A DNA stretch of 14,407 bases. Source: Actinomycetota bacterium (lineage in GTDB: Bacteria; Actinomycetota; UBA4738). The notes under the pieces were generated by a model. That model saw only the letters and a list, made by a program, of their open reading frames with translations. It was not told where the DNA came from and did no database searches. Positions within the stretch are counted from its first letter, which is position 1. Each line of letters begins with the position of its first letter. Position numbers and translations under genes: made by a program. The stretch is taken from NCBI GenBank assembly GCA_005885015.1, contig VAYG01000132.1, positions 1-14,407 on the forward strand. Reading direction: 5' to 3'. Shown here piece by piece: positions 1 to 6,719 of this stretch.

Positions 1-1090
1 GCAACCGCTGGAGGTCCTCGTCGGACAGGTGCCCCACCATCTCCTTCAGCCGTGGGTCGGGGCCGAAGAAGTGCTCGCGGATGTAGGCGCCAGACTCCAC
101 GGCGTACTTCTGGAATTCGCCGTCCAGCGTCGTGTCCATCTTGTGGACCAGGATCCCGTCCGTATCCCTGGCCAGCAGCTCGTCCCATTCGCGGCCCCAG
201 ATCACCTTGATGACGTGCCAGCCGGCACCGCGGAAGATCGACTCGAGCTCCTGGATGATCTTGCCGTTGCCCCGTACCGGCCCGTCCAGGCGCTGGAGGT
301 TGCAATTGACCACGAAGATCAGGTTGTCCAGGCTCTCTCTGGAGGCCAGCGAGAGGGCGGCCATCGACTCCGGCTCGTCCATCTCTCCGTCCCCGACGAA
401 CGCCCACACGCGCTGCTTCGCCGTGTCCTTGATCCCCCGGTTCAGCAGGTAGCGGTTGAACCGGGCCTGGTAGATGGCGTTGAGCGGGGAGAGGCCCATC
501 GAGACCGTGGGGAACTCCCAGAAGCCGGGCATCAGCCGGGGGTGGGGATAGGACGACAGGCCCGGGGCGAGCGCTTCCCGCCGGAACCGGTCCAGTCTGG
601 TCTGGTCGAACCTTCCCTCCAGGAACGCCCGGGCATAGATGCCGGGCGCGGCGTGGCCCTGGAAGAAGACGTGGTCGCCGCCGCCCGTCGCGTTGCGCCC
701 GCGGAAGAAGTGGTTGAAGCCCACCTCGAACAGCGAGGCGGCGCTGGCGTAGGTGGAGATGTGCCCGCCGATCCCCTCGTGGTGCTTGTTGGCCCGGGCC
801 ACCATCACCGCGGCGTTCCACCGGATCAACCGGCGGATCCGCCGCTCCATCTCCTCATCGCCGGGGAAGTAGTGCTCCTCTTCGGGAGGGATCGTGTTGA
901 TGTAGTGGGTCGAGACCATCGAGGGCACCCCGATCCGGCGGGACCGGGCGTGCCGGAGGATTCGGTGCAGCAGGAAGGCAGCTCTGGCCGGCGAGGTGTC
1001 GATCACCTCGTCGAGAGCCTGGATCCATTCCGCGGTCTCGTCGGGATCGATGTCCGGAAGCTGATCCTTGAACGCGTCGAACTCTCGCAT
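1..1090 (-). CDS. aceE: Pyruvate dehydrogenase E1 component, homodimeric AceE type (partial, C-terminus off left edge)
   Basis: Thiamine-diphosphate E1 that decarboxylates pyruvate and passes the acetyl group to the E2 lipoyl arm. Reading leftwards from ATG at 1090-1088 gives 363 residues open to the window edge; a full AceE is about 900 residues, so this is the N-terminal 40%. Family landmarks are clear: an IRWNA block (about residue 93), GGHISTY, FNHFFRGRN, SSYPHPRLMP and FWEFPTVSMGL, then the ThDP/Mg motif GDGEMDEPES followed by NCNLQRLDGPVRGN (about residues 230-260). No frame break is seen in this part. GGAG lies 5 nt before the ATG. It is the last visible gene of a minus-strand operon with the E3, E2 and lipB genes, 86 nt after the acetyltransferase. 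The family (AceE rather than E1 alpha/beta) is certain from these motifs. Confidence 0.97.
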   Translation of the reverse strand, partial: MREFDAFKDQLPDIDPDETAEWIQALDEVIDTSPARAAFLLHRILRHARSRRIGVPSMVSTHYINTIPPEEEHYFPGDEEMERRIRRLIRWNAAVMVARANKHHEGIGGHISTYASAASLFEVGFNHFFRGRNATGGGDHVFFQGHAAPGIYARAFLEGRFDQTRLDRFRREALAPGLSSYPHPRLMPGFWEFPTVSMGLSPLNAIYQARFNRYLLNRGIKDTAKQRVWAFVGDGEMDEPESMAALSLASRESLDNLIFVVNCNLQRLDGPVRGNGKIIQELESIFRGAGWHVIKVIWGREWDELLARDTDGILVHKMDTTLDGEFQKYAVESGAYIREHFFGPDPRLKEMVGHLSDEDLQRL

Positions 1091-1176
1091 CGCTGCTCCG
1101 TACGGTCGCCGTCTCTACAAGAGTACGTCGGATGGAAGGACTCAGCCCTCAAGCCCCCTGGAAGCTGGAAACGAGG

Positions 1177-1290
1177 CTACCCGGTCCACTCGTAGGAGAC
1201 GTCGGGCTCGCGTTCGTCGTTGTTCTCACCATCGGTGAGCGTGACGGCCCGGAAGCCGCGCCGCTCATAGAAGCCGCGAGCCGGCCCGGT
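1177..1290 (-). CDS. GNAT acetyltransferase, C-terminal remnant in shifted frame
   Basis: 37 residues starting TGPARGFYERRGF and ending in REPDVSYEWTG. The FYERRGF helix and the terminal YEW are hallmarks of the end of this GNAT subgroup. It has no start codon or ribosome site of its own and makes sense only as the tail of the gene upstream. Confidence 0.65.
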   Translation of the reverse strand, partial: TGPARGFYERRGFRAVTLTDGENNDEREPDVSYEWTG

Positions 1291-1594
1291 CCTTCGCCAG
1301 TTGCACCAACGCGCTTCCGATCCCCTCGCCCTGGTGGCCGGGGACGACGTACAGCTGGTCGAGGTTGCCCGGCTCGAATGCGACATACGCGACCACGTCG
1401 CCATGGACCTCGGCGACCCAGACCTCGAATCGGTCCAAGCCCTCGCGGACCCAGCGCTCCGCCTCCTCGTCGGAGTGCGGCTCGGCCAGCCAGGGCATGG
1501 CCGATCGCTTGCTTCTGAGGTGGACCGTAGTGATCGACCCGGCGTCGTCGGGGCGTCCCCGGCGCAGGGCGAACGCCGGAGGTTCCGTGCTCAT
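1265..1594 (-). CDS. GNAT acetyltransferase, N-terminal open frame
   Basis: 109 residues. It begins with a typical GNAT beta strand (ALRRGRPDDAGSI), continues through WVAEVHGDVVAYVAF (beta 2-3) and then motif A, LYVVPGHQGEGIGSALV at residues 81-97, where Q88-G89-x-G91-x-G93 is the pyrophosphate-binding loop for acetyl-CoA. After KDRAG at about residue 105 it diverges into SRLL and stops. Confidence 0.7.
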   Translation of the reverse strand: MSTEPPAFALRRGRPDDAGSITTVHLRSKRSAMPWLAEPHSDEEAERWVREGLDRFEVWVAEVHGDVVAYVAFEPGNLDQLYVVPGHQGEGIGSALVQLAKDRAGSRLL

Positions 1595-2292
1595 CGCGCG
1601 GTGGCGGCTCCTGCCGTTGCGAACCTCGCCACCGCCCCGTCGGAACCGAAGTCGAGTTCGAACACGCGGGCGAACCGTCCGATCACCAACGGGTCCATCT
1701 CCTCGACGGCGACCTCCCGCCCGGCCAGCCGGGTGAGAGAGGTCACGCCCTGCTCCGCCAGCCCGCACGGCACGATGGCGTCGTACCACGACAGGTCCGT
1801 CGTGCAGTTGAGGGCGAAGCCGTGCAAGGTGACTCGGGCCCGAGCGACCCGGACCCCGACGGCGCACACCTTCCGGTCACCCGCCCAGACGCCGGAGTTG
1901 ATCGGGTTCCGGCTCAACCCGGGGATGCCCGCGTCGGCGCTCGCGGCCATCACGACCTCTTCGAGCTTCCTCACGTAGCCGACCACGTCGGGCGTGGGGC
2001 CCAGGTCGATGATCGAGTAGCCCACGAGCTGTCCGGGTCCGTGGAACGTGACGCTGCCCCCCCGATCGACCACATGGAACTCGGCGCCGGCAGCGCGCAT
2101 GGCTTCCTCGGTCCACCGGAGGTGGGTCCGGTCCCACCTTCGGCCGGCCGTGTACACGGGCGGGTGCTGGAGGAGGATGAGCGTGTCGGGTATCTCCTGG
2201 CGGAGCCGCCGCCCCGCGAGCTCGTGCATGAGCTCGTAGGCGACCGGGTATGGAACTAGACCCTCCGGCCGGCTCAGAACCGCCTCAGCCAC
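1591..2292 (-). CDS. lipB: Lipoyl(octanoyl) transferase LipB
   Basis: Cytoplasmic enzyme that moves the octanoyl group from acyl carrier protein to a lysine of lipoyl domains, the first step of endogenous lipoate synthesis. 233 residues, normal for actinobacterial LipB. Visible motifs: LLQHPPVYTAGRR (41-52), RGGSVTFHGPGQ (77-88), the catalytic lysine in GDRKVCAVGVR (K141), LHGFALN (156-162) and the catalytic cysteine in IVPCGL (C176). The start is GTG at 2292, overlapping the last 8 nt of the E2 gene, and the stop overlaps the next ATG. Its likely local target is the E2 lipoyl domain encoded just upstream (K43). lipA, often next to lipB, is not in this window. Confidence 0.96.
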   Translation of the reverse strand: MAEAVLSRPEGLVPYPVAYELMHELAGRRLRQEIPDTLILLQHPPVYTAGRRWDRTHLRWTEEAMRAAGAEFHVVDRGGSVTFHGPGQLVGYSIIDLGPTPDVVGYVRKLEEVVMAASADAGIPGLSRNPINSGVWAGDRKVCAVGVRVARARVTLHGFALNCTTDLSWYDAIVPCGLAEQGVTSLTRLAGREVAVEEMDPLVIGRFARVFELDFGSDGAVARFATAGAATAR

Positions 2293-3469
2293 GGGCGGGG
2301 AGTCCCCCCTCGGGCCCGAAGTCCCAGGTCTCCAGGTTCTGATTGACGCGCCCGAGGAACTTCGCCGCCGTCGCGCCGTCGATGATCCGGTGATCCCAGG
2401 ACATGGAGATGTAGACCATGTGCCGGATGGCGATGGCGTCGTCCTCGACCACCGGGCGCTTCTCCACTGCGTCGAAGGCGAGGATCGCGCACTGCGGGGG
2501 ATTGATGATCGGCACGCTCATGATGGATCCGAAGGGACCGGGGTTCGTGATCGTGAACGTCCCTCCCTGGACGTCGTCCGGGACGAGCTTCTTCGACCGG
2601 GCCCGGGTGGCCACGTCGTTGATTGCGCGGGCCAACCCGACGAGGTTCATCGACTCCGCGCCCTTGACCACCGGGACGATCAAGCCTTCGTCCAGGGCCA
2701 CGGCGATCCCGAGATTGACGTAGCGCTTCAGGATCAGCTTGTCCTCGCGGAGCTCGGAGTTCACGTCGGGGAACTCCAGGAGGGCCTCGCACACGGCCCG
2801 GGCTACGAACGGCATGTAGGTCAGCCCGATCCCTTCCCGCTGCCGGAACGCCTCCTTCGCCGCGTCGCGGGTCCGGACCACCCCTTCCATGTTGATCTCG
2901 ACGAGGTTCCAGGCCCGGGCGGTGGTCTGCATCGAGGCGACCATGTTCCGGGCGATCGCCTGGCGCATGCGGGTGAGGGGGATGGATTCTTCTCGCGGCC
3001 CCGCCGGAGCGACCCCGGCCGCCGGGGCAGCCACCGGCGCCGCCGCCGGCGGCGCCTCCCCTGGTGGGGCGGCCGGAGCCTCCGGCCGAGCCGGTGCCGC
3101 CGGGGCCGCCTGGCCGGAGTCGATGAACGCCAGGATGTCCTTCTTCGTGATCCGGCCGCCGGTCCCCGTTCCCTCCACGCGGGACAGGTCGACCTGGTTC
3201 TCCTCGGCAAGACGGCGGACGAGCGGAGAGAGGATCTGGGACCTGGGTCCGCGCTCGACCGGGCCCTCAGCCGACGGGGCTGCGGTGCCCTGGGCTCGCG
3301 GGGCCGGCGGCGCGGGTTGCGGAGCCTCCCGTTCCATCTCTGCGGCTGCGGCCCCTCCATCGCCCTGGACCGGAGCTCTGGCCTCGGCGGGGCCCGCAGC
3401 GGGGGCGGCCTTCTCCGCCTCGGCAGGCGACTGGGGCTCACGCTCCCGGGCCTGCCCGGCCCCGGCCTG
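2285..3469 (-). CDS. E2 subunit-binding and catalytic domains, C-terminal frame of the split gene
   Basis: About 394 residues. A Glu/Pro/Ala-rich linker is followed by the peripheral subunit-binding domain (ILSPLVRRLAEENQVDLSRV, then GTGTGGRITKKDILAFI), which docks E1 or E3. A second Ala/Pro-rich linker leads to the acyltransferase domain, starting at IPLTRMRQAIARNMV and including FTITNPGPFGSIMSVPIINP and the active-site motif SWDHRIIDGATAAKF (His and Asp of HxxxDG). The domain is complete to the C-terminus (TWDFGPEGG). It is open upstream to 3658 but has no sensible start of its own. Confidence 0.85.
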   Translation of the reverse strand, partial: QAGAGQAREREPQSPAEAEKAAPAAGPAEARAPVQGDGGAAAAEMEREAPQPAPPAPRAQGTAAPSAEGPVERGPRSQILSPLVRRLAEENQVDLSRVEGTGTGGRITKKDILAFIDSGQAAPAAPARPEAPAAPPGEAPPAAAPVAAPAAGVAPAGPREESIPLTRMRQAIARNMVASMQTTARAWNLVEINMEGVVRTRDAAKEAFRQREGIGLTYMPFVARAVCEALLEFPDVNSELREDKLILKRYVNLGIAVALDEGLIVPVVKGAESMNLVGLARAINDVATRARSKKLVPDDVQGGTFTITNPGPFGSIMSVPIINPPQCAILAFDAVEKRPVVEDDAIAIRHMVYISMSWDHRIIDGATAAKFLGRVNQNLETWDFGPEGGLPARG

Positions 3470-3720
3470 GCCGCCTGGCCGTCGCCGGATTCGATGATGG
3501 CCAGCTCCGTCCCCACGCTGACGGTCTCTCCCTCCGGGATCTTGATCTGGACCACCTTGCCCCCCACCGGAGAGGGGACCTCGGTGTCGACCTTGTCCGT
3601 GGAGATCTCGAACAGAGGCTCGTCTCGCTCGACCGTGTCGCCTTCCTTCTTCAGCCACTTCGTGATGGTTCCTTCGACCACGGTCTCGCCAAGCTGCGGC
3701 ATGGTCACCGGCGTGGGCAC
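3469..3720 (-). CDS. E2 lipoyl domain, N-terminal frame of the split gene
   Basis: About 84 sensible residues. MPQLGETVVEGTI is the classic start, and the lipoyl-lysine hairpin reads FEISTDKVDTEVPSP with the modified lysine at K43. The second half (GGKVVQIKIPEGETVSVG, TELAIIESGDGQAA) completes the flattened barrel. Beyond that this frame becomes Arg/Pro-rich noise, although it stays open to about 2821. Confidence 0.85.
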
Positions 3721-3739
3721 GTTCGGACCTCCTTCCAGG

Positions 3740-5122
3740 TCACATCGTGTGCAGGGGCTTGCCGGCCAGGGACAGGAAGGCCTCGCCGATGCCCTCGGAC
3801 AGCGTGGGATGGGGGTGGATCAATCGAGCCACGTCGGGCGGCCAGGCCTCCCAGTTGTATATGAGGGTGGCCTCCGCAACCAGCTCCGTCACGTGGGGCC
3901 CGACCATGTGGACCCCGAGCACGGGCCCCTCCTTCTCGGCGACGACCTTCACGATCCCGCCCTCGCCGACGATGTTGGCCTTTGCCAGGACCTGGAAGTT
4001 GAACTTGGTGGTGACGACGTCATGGCCGCGCTCCCTCGCCTGGGCCTCGGTGAGCCCGACGGAGGAGATCTCCGGCGACGAGAAGGTCACCCTGGGGATC
4101 CCCGCGTAGTCGATCTCGGGGACCTCCTGGCCCGCGATCCGCTCGGCGACCGACATGCCCTCCAGGAACGACGAGTGCGCCAGCTGGAGCGGCGTGGCCG
4201 CTACATCCCCCACGGCCCAGACGTGGGACGCAGTGGTCTGGAGGGTCCCGTCAACCTTGACGTACTTCCGGTCGAGCTCGACGCCTGCGTTTTCCAGCCC
4301 GATGCCCTCGCTGTTCGGTCCTCGGCCCACCGCCACCAGGCAGACATCCGCCTCGACGGTCTGCGGCTCCTTGCCCTCGGCCCGGTAGGCGACCTCCACG
4401 CGGTCGCCGGCATCCTTGACCTCGGTCACCTGCACGCCGGCGAAGCTGTCGATGCCCTTCTTCTTGAAAGCGCGAGCGGCCTCCTTCGAGAGATCCTCGT
4501 CCTCCAGCGGGGCGATCCGCGGCAGGGCCTCGAGCACCCTCACCTTCACCCCGAGTGAGTTGAACACCGTTGCGAACTCGAGCCCGATGGCCCCGGCCCC
4601 GATGATCACGACGGAGGAAGGAAGCGAATCCAGGACGAGGGCCTGGTCGCTGGTGATGATCCGATCGCCGACCTCCAGGCCCGGCAGCATCCTCGGATAC
4701 GATCCGGTGGCCAGGACCACGTCGGTGGCTCGGATTGTCCTGCCGTCCACCTGGACCGCAGGCCCTGCGGCCAGCTTCCCCGTTCCCCGGATCACATCGA
4801 CCTTGCGGGCCTTGATCAGCCCGGTCAGTCCCGAGACCTTCTTCTCCACGATGTGGCGCTCGGCCTCCACCACCTTCGGCCAGTCCACCTGGCCGGACGC
4901 GTTGATGCCCCACTCCTGTGAGCGGTTGATCCGGTCCATGACGGCGGCGGATTCCAGGAGCGCCTTCGAGGGGATGCACCCGCGCAGCAGGCACGTCCCT
5001 CCCAGCCGCTCCTCCCGCTCCACGATGGCCACGCGCTTGCCGAGCTCGGCGGCGCGCAGGGCCGTCGCGTACCCGCCCGTGCCGCTGCCCAGGACGACCA
5101 CGTCGTAGGTCTCGTCGGCCAC
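3740..5122 (-). CDS. lpdA: Dihydrolipoyl dehydrogenase (E3)
   Basis: FAD enzyme that reoxidises the dihydrolipoyl arm of E2, and of GcvH in glycine cleavage, passing electrons to NAD+. 460 residues, full length. FAD-binding VVVLGSGTGGYATA (residues 8-21); redox disulfide GGTCLLRGCIPSK with C44 and C49; NAD-binding VVIIGAGAIGLEF (about 170-182); second FAD site WAVGDVAATPLQLAH; dimer-domain motif HPHPTLSE with H438 and E443 as the catalytic pair. GTG start at 5122 preceded by AAGGGGACGGGA. It is the first gene of the lpdA-E2-lipB-GNAT-aceE operon and divergent from gcvT, a second pathway that uses E3. Confidence 0.97.
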   Translation of the reverse strand: MADETYDVVVLGSGTGGYATALRAAELGKRVAIVEREERLGGTCLLRGCIPSKALLESAAVMDRINRSQEWGINASGQVDWPKVVEAERHIVEKKVSGLTGLIKARKVDVIRGTGKLAAGPAVQVDGRTIRATDVVLATGSYPRMLPGLEVGDRIITSDQALVLDSLPSSVVIIGAGAIGLEFATVFNSLGVKVRVLEALPRIAPLEDEDLSKEAARAFKKKGIDSFAGVQVTEVKDAGDRVEVAYRAEGKEPQTVEADVCLVAVGRGPNSEGIGLENAGVELDRKYVKVDGTLQTTASHVWAVGDVAATPLQLAHSSFLEGMSVAERIAGQEVPEIDYAGIPRVTFSSPEISSVGLTEAQARERGHDVVTTKFNFQVLAKANIVGEGGIVKVVAEKEGPVLGVHMVGPHVTELVAEATLIYNWEAWPPDVARLIHPHPTLSEGIGEAFLSLAGKPLHTM

Positions 5123-5167
5123 GATCCCGTCCCCTTCGGTCCGTTAGGCTCCTGGCTGCCGGACACT

Positions 5168-5182
5168 GGATGCGACGCATCC
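5168..5182. promoter_or_regulatory. 15-bp perfect palindrome between lpdA and gcvT, candidate operator
   Basis: GGATGCG-A-CGCATCC, two 7-bp arms around one base, in the 112-bp region between the divergent lpdA and gcvT starts. Such symmetry suits a dimeric regulator. On the minus strand it falls between a weak -35-like TCGACC and a -10-like TCCAGT spaced 17 nt apart, so a bound protein could block the lpdA promoter. The promoter assignment is tentative; the palindrome itself is exact. Confidence 0.5.
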
Positions 5183-5234
5183 GCGCAGGTCGATCCGGCC
5201 TTCCGGTCATACTACCCCCGGCAGGGGAAACCAC

Positions 5235-5843
5235 ATGGGCGAGACAGGCGTCGAGGTCGAGCACACGCCGCTGGAGGATGAACACCGCGCGCTCGGAGCG
5301 CGCCTCGGTCCGTTCGCCGGCTGGATGATGCCGATCGAGTACGAGGGCACGCTCGCCGAGCACCGCGCCGTGCGGGAGGCGGTCGGGCTGTTCGACCTCA
5401 CCCACTTGGGCAAGCTCGTCGTGGATAGGAAGGGCGCGCTGGGGACGCTCCAACGCGCCCTGACGAACGACGTGTCGCGGATCGCCATGGGGGGCGCGCA
5501 GTACAACATGGTCCTGAACGAGCGAGGCGGGATCGTCGACGATCTCATCGTGTACCGCCTCGAGGAGCGCCGGTACCTGCTCGTCCCCAACGCGGCCAAC
5601 ACGACCCGGGTCCACGAGCTGGTGTTGAAGCATGCGGATGCCGCCGGCGGCGTGGTCTCCCGGACCGATCTGTGCCTGATCGCCCCGCAGGGCCCGCGGT
5701 CCTTCGATCTGGTTGGACGACTGTTACCGAGGCGCACCGGTCGTCGTGTCCAGGTCCGGCTACACGGGAGAGCGCGGGTTCGAGCTGTTCGTCCCCGAGT
5801 CGCTCGCGGTGGAGCTGTGGCGCGAGCTGCTTGCCCTGGGTGA
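5235..5843 (+). CDS. GcvT N-terminal open frame
   Basis: About 160 meaningful residues of 202. It shows FAGWMMPIEYEGTLAEHRAVR (25-47, here cited as two adjoining blocks), GLFDLTHLGKL, the catalytic-Asp region ALTNDVSRI, the folate-barrel signature YNMVLNERGGIVDDLIVYR and YLLVPNAANT, ending with LIAPQGPRSFDLV. Downstream residues are out-of-frame Arg-rich sequence. Confidence 0.75.
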   Translation: MGETGVEVEHTPLEDEHRALGARLGPFAGWMMPIEYEGTLAEHRAVREAVGLFDLTHLGKLVVDRKGALGTLQRALTNDVSRIAMGGAQYNMVLNERGGIVDDLIVYRLEERRYLLVPNAANTTRVHELVLKHADAAGGVVSRTDLCLIAPQGPRSFDLVGRLLPRRTGRRVQVRLHGRARVRAVRPRVARGGAVARAACPG

Positions 5844-6297
5844 GCCTCTCGGGATCCGCCCGTGCGGCCTGGGGGCGCGGGACACGCTGCGACTGGAGAT
5901 GGGGTATCCGCTGCACGGCAACGACATCTCGGAGGAGCGAACACCGCTCGAGGCCGGGCTGTCGTGGGCGGTGGCCATGGACAAGGGGGACTTCCTGGGG
6001 CGGGATGCCCTCGTCGAGCAGAAGGAATCGGGAATCCCATCGCGCCTGTGGGGACTTCGGATGAAGGGGCCCGGCAAGATTCCCAGGCCGCACTGCGCCG
6101 TGTACGAGGGCGGACAGCACGTGGGGGAGACCACCAGCGGGACCTACTCACCGACGCTGAAGGTCGGGATCGCCCTGGGCTACCTGTCACCCCGCGACGG
6201 GTTCCGTCCGGATCAGGTGGTCGATGTCGACATCCGGGGCCGGCGGGCGCCGGCCGTCGTCGTCAAGCCGCCCTTCGTGCAGTCGTCCCCCAAGTAG
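5713..6297 (+). CDS. GcvT C-terminal open frame
   Basis: 194 residues from a TTG that is probably not a real start. SRSGYTGERGFELFVP, CGLGARDTLRLEMGYPLHG, ERTPLEAGLSWAV and a C-terminal barrel (VGETTSGTYSPTLKVGIALG) match the second half of T protein. Ends at TAG 6295-6297, 21 nt from the convergent gene. Confidence 0.75.
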   Translation: MDDCYRGAPVVVSRSGYTGERGFELFVPESLAVELWRELLALGEPLGIRPCGLGARDTLRLEMGYPLHGNDISEERTPLEAGLSWAVAMDKGDFLGRDALVEQKESGIPSRLWGLRMKGPGKIPRPHCAVYEGGQHVGETTSGTYSPTLKVGIALGYLSPRDGFRPDQVVDVDIRGRRAPAVVVKPPFVQSSPK

Positions 6298-6318
6298 CCC
6301 GGGTCCTCGCCGGCCGTG

Positions 6319-6711
6319 TCAACCCTGGCGTTGCGCGGACCGGATGGCCCGGGCCCACTCCGCGACGTCGTCCGCGAGCAGGGCGTTGCTGCCCACCAGG
6401 AAGCTCGCCCCGGCGAACCGGGGGTTGGGCATGGCAGAGGAATAGATGTCGGGTGGCTTCACGAAATAGAAGAGCACCATCGGAGGGAGACCCGGGGTCC
6501 GGACCTTGAGCTCCAACACGGGGCTCCCCCTGGACCGGGTCACCCGGTCGACGTCGCTCATGGCGAAGACGGTCTCCCCGAGCACGTCGGGCTTGGCCGT
6601 GCGGAGCTCGGGCCGGAAGATCAATCGATCTCCCTCCAGGATCAGCTCGCCCCTGACCCCACCGCGGCCGGTCCCCTTGTGGACCATCCACACGGTGACC
6701 GGGTCCGGCAT
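6319..6711 (-). CDS. Small PH/GRAM-like domain protein, function unknown
   Basis: 130 residues from ATG at 6711. The order VWMVHKGTGRGGVRGELILEG-DRLIFRP, an ETVFAMSDVDRVTR strand, PVLELKVRTP and LFYFVKPPD, closing with an amphipathic helix DDVAEWARAIRSA, resembles a compact PH- or GRAM-like beta sandwich with a C-terminal helix. That is a fold impression from strand pattern only. No signal peptide or membrane helix. It starts 8 nt after the M20 dipeptidase stop, so it is probably co-translated with it. It is convergent with gcvT, with a 21-nt gap and no obvious terminator. Confidence 0.7.
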   Translation of the reverse strand: MPDPVTVWMVHKGTGRGGVRGELILEGDRLIFRPELRTAKPDVLGETVFAMSDVDRVTRSRGSPVLELKVRTPGLPPMVLFYFVKPPDIYSSAMPNPRFAGASFLVGSNALLADDVAEWARAIRSAQRQG

Positions 6712-6719
6712 GGGCTGGG

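Larger units (their letters stand above)
1177..1594 (-). pseudogene. GNAT family N-acetyltransferase, frameshifted with a short internal deletion
   Basis: GCN5-related acetyltransferase of unknown substrate. ATG at 1594-1592 overlaps the lipB stop as ATGA, indicating translational coupling. The N-terminal frame runs to a stop at 1265 and the C-terminal end lies in another frame ending with TAG at 1177. The family normally has a beta strand plus helix (of the type LRLWTFQRN) between the acetyl-CoA loop and the FYERRGF motif; it is absent here, so I infer a loss of roughly 10-15 codons with a net frameshift. The minus-strand bases GACCGGGCCGGC near 1291-1280 encode DRAG in the first frame and TGPA in the second, as expected if two short direct repeats were joined. 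This could be a real pseudogene or an assembly collapse. Confidence 0.8.
2285..3720 (-). pseudogene. sucB: Dihydrolipoamide acyltransferase (E2) of a 2-oxoacid dehydrogenase complex, frame-disrupted
   Basis: Core E2 that carries the acyl group on a lipoyl lysine and transfers it to CoA. The gene runs from ATG at 3720 to TGA at 2287-2285, a span of 1436 nt, which is not a multiple of three. The lipoyl domain and the rest of the protein are in different frames; the switch lies between about 3480 and 3455, in the GC-rich Pro/Ala linker. One missing base there would restore a protein of about 478 residues with one lipoyl domain. The sequence type is SucB/DlaT-like, but the neighbouring aceE argues for use in pyruvate dehydrogenase, as is known for actinobacterial DlaT. 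The start lies 19 nt after the lpdA stop, and the end overlaps lipB. Because every domain is intact, a sequencing indel is more likely than decay. Confidence 0.88.
5235..6297 (+). pseudogene. gcvT: Aminomethyltransferase (glycine cleavage T protein), frameshifted with internal deletion
   Basis: T protein moves the aminomethyl carbon from lipoylated GcvH to tetrahydrofolate, releasing ammonia. ATG at 5235 has AGGGGAAA upstream. The N-terminal half is in one frame and the C-terminal half in another; the span is 1063 nt, not a multiple of three. Family members have about 15-20 residues between the LIAPQGPRS strand and the RGAPVVVSRSGYTG segment that are absent here, so bases seem to be lost near 5705-5725. 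At 5712-5732 the sequence reads VGRLLPR in the first frame and LDDCYRG in the second, both plausible, as for a collapsed junction. gcvH and gcvP are not in the window. The divergent lpdA supplies the E3 (L protein) activity. YgfZ-like paralogues are less likely given the RDTLRLEMGYPLHGND motif. Confidence 0.87.

Noticed and set aside
3455..3480. Programmed ribosomal frameshift in E2
   Set aside because: No slippery heptamer or downstream stop-coupled signal is evident, and E2 frameshifting is not known; an indel is simpler.
29..4558. Long plus-strand open frames opposite aceE, E2 and lpdA (such as 29-1195 and 2390-4558)
   Set aside because: They lie antisense to genes with clear family motifs and have Arg/Pro/Gly-rich or Val/Asp/Leu-skewed composition typical of high-GC shadow frames.
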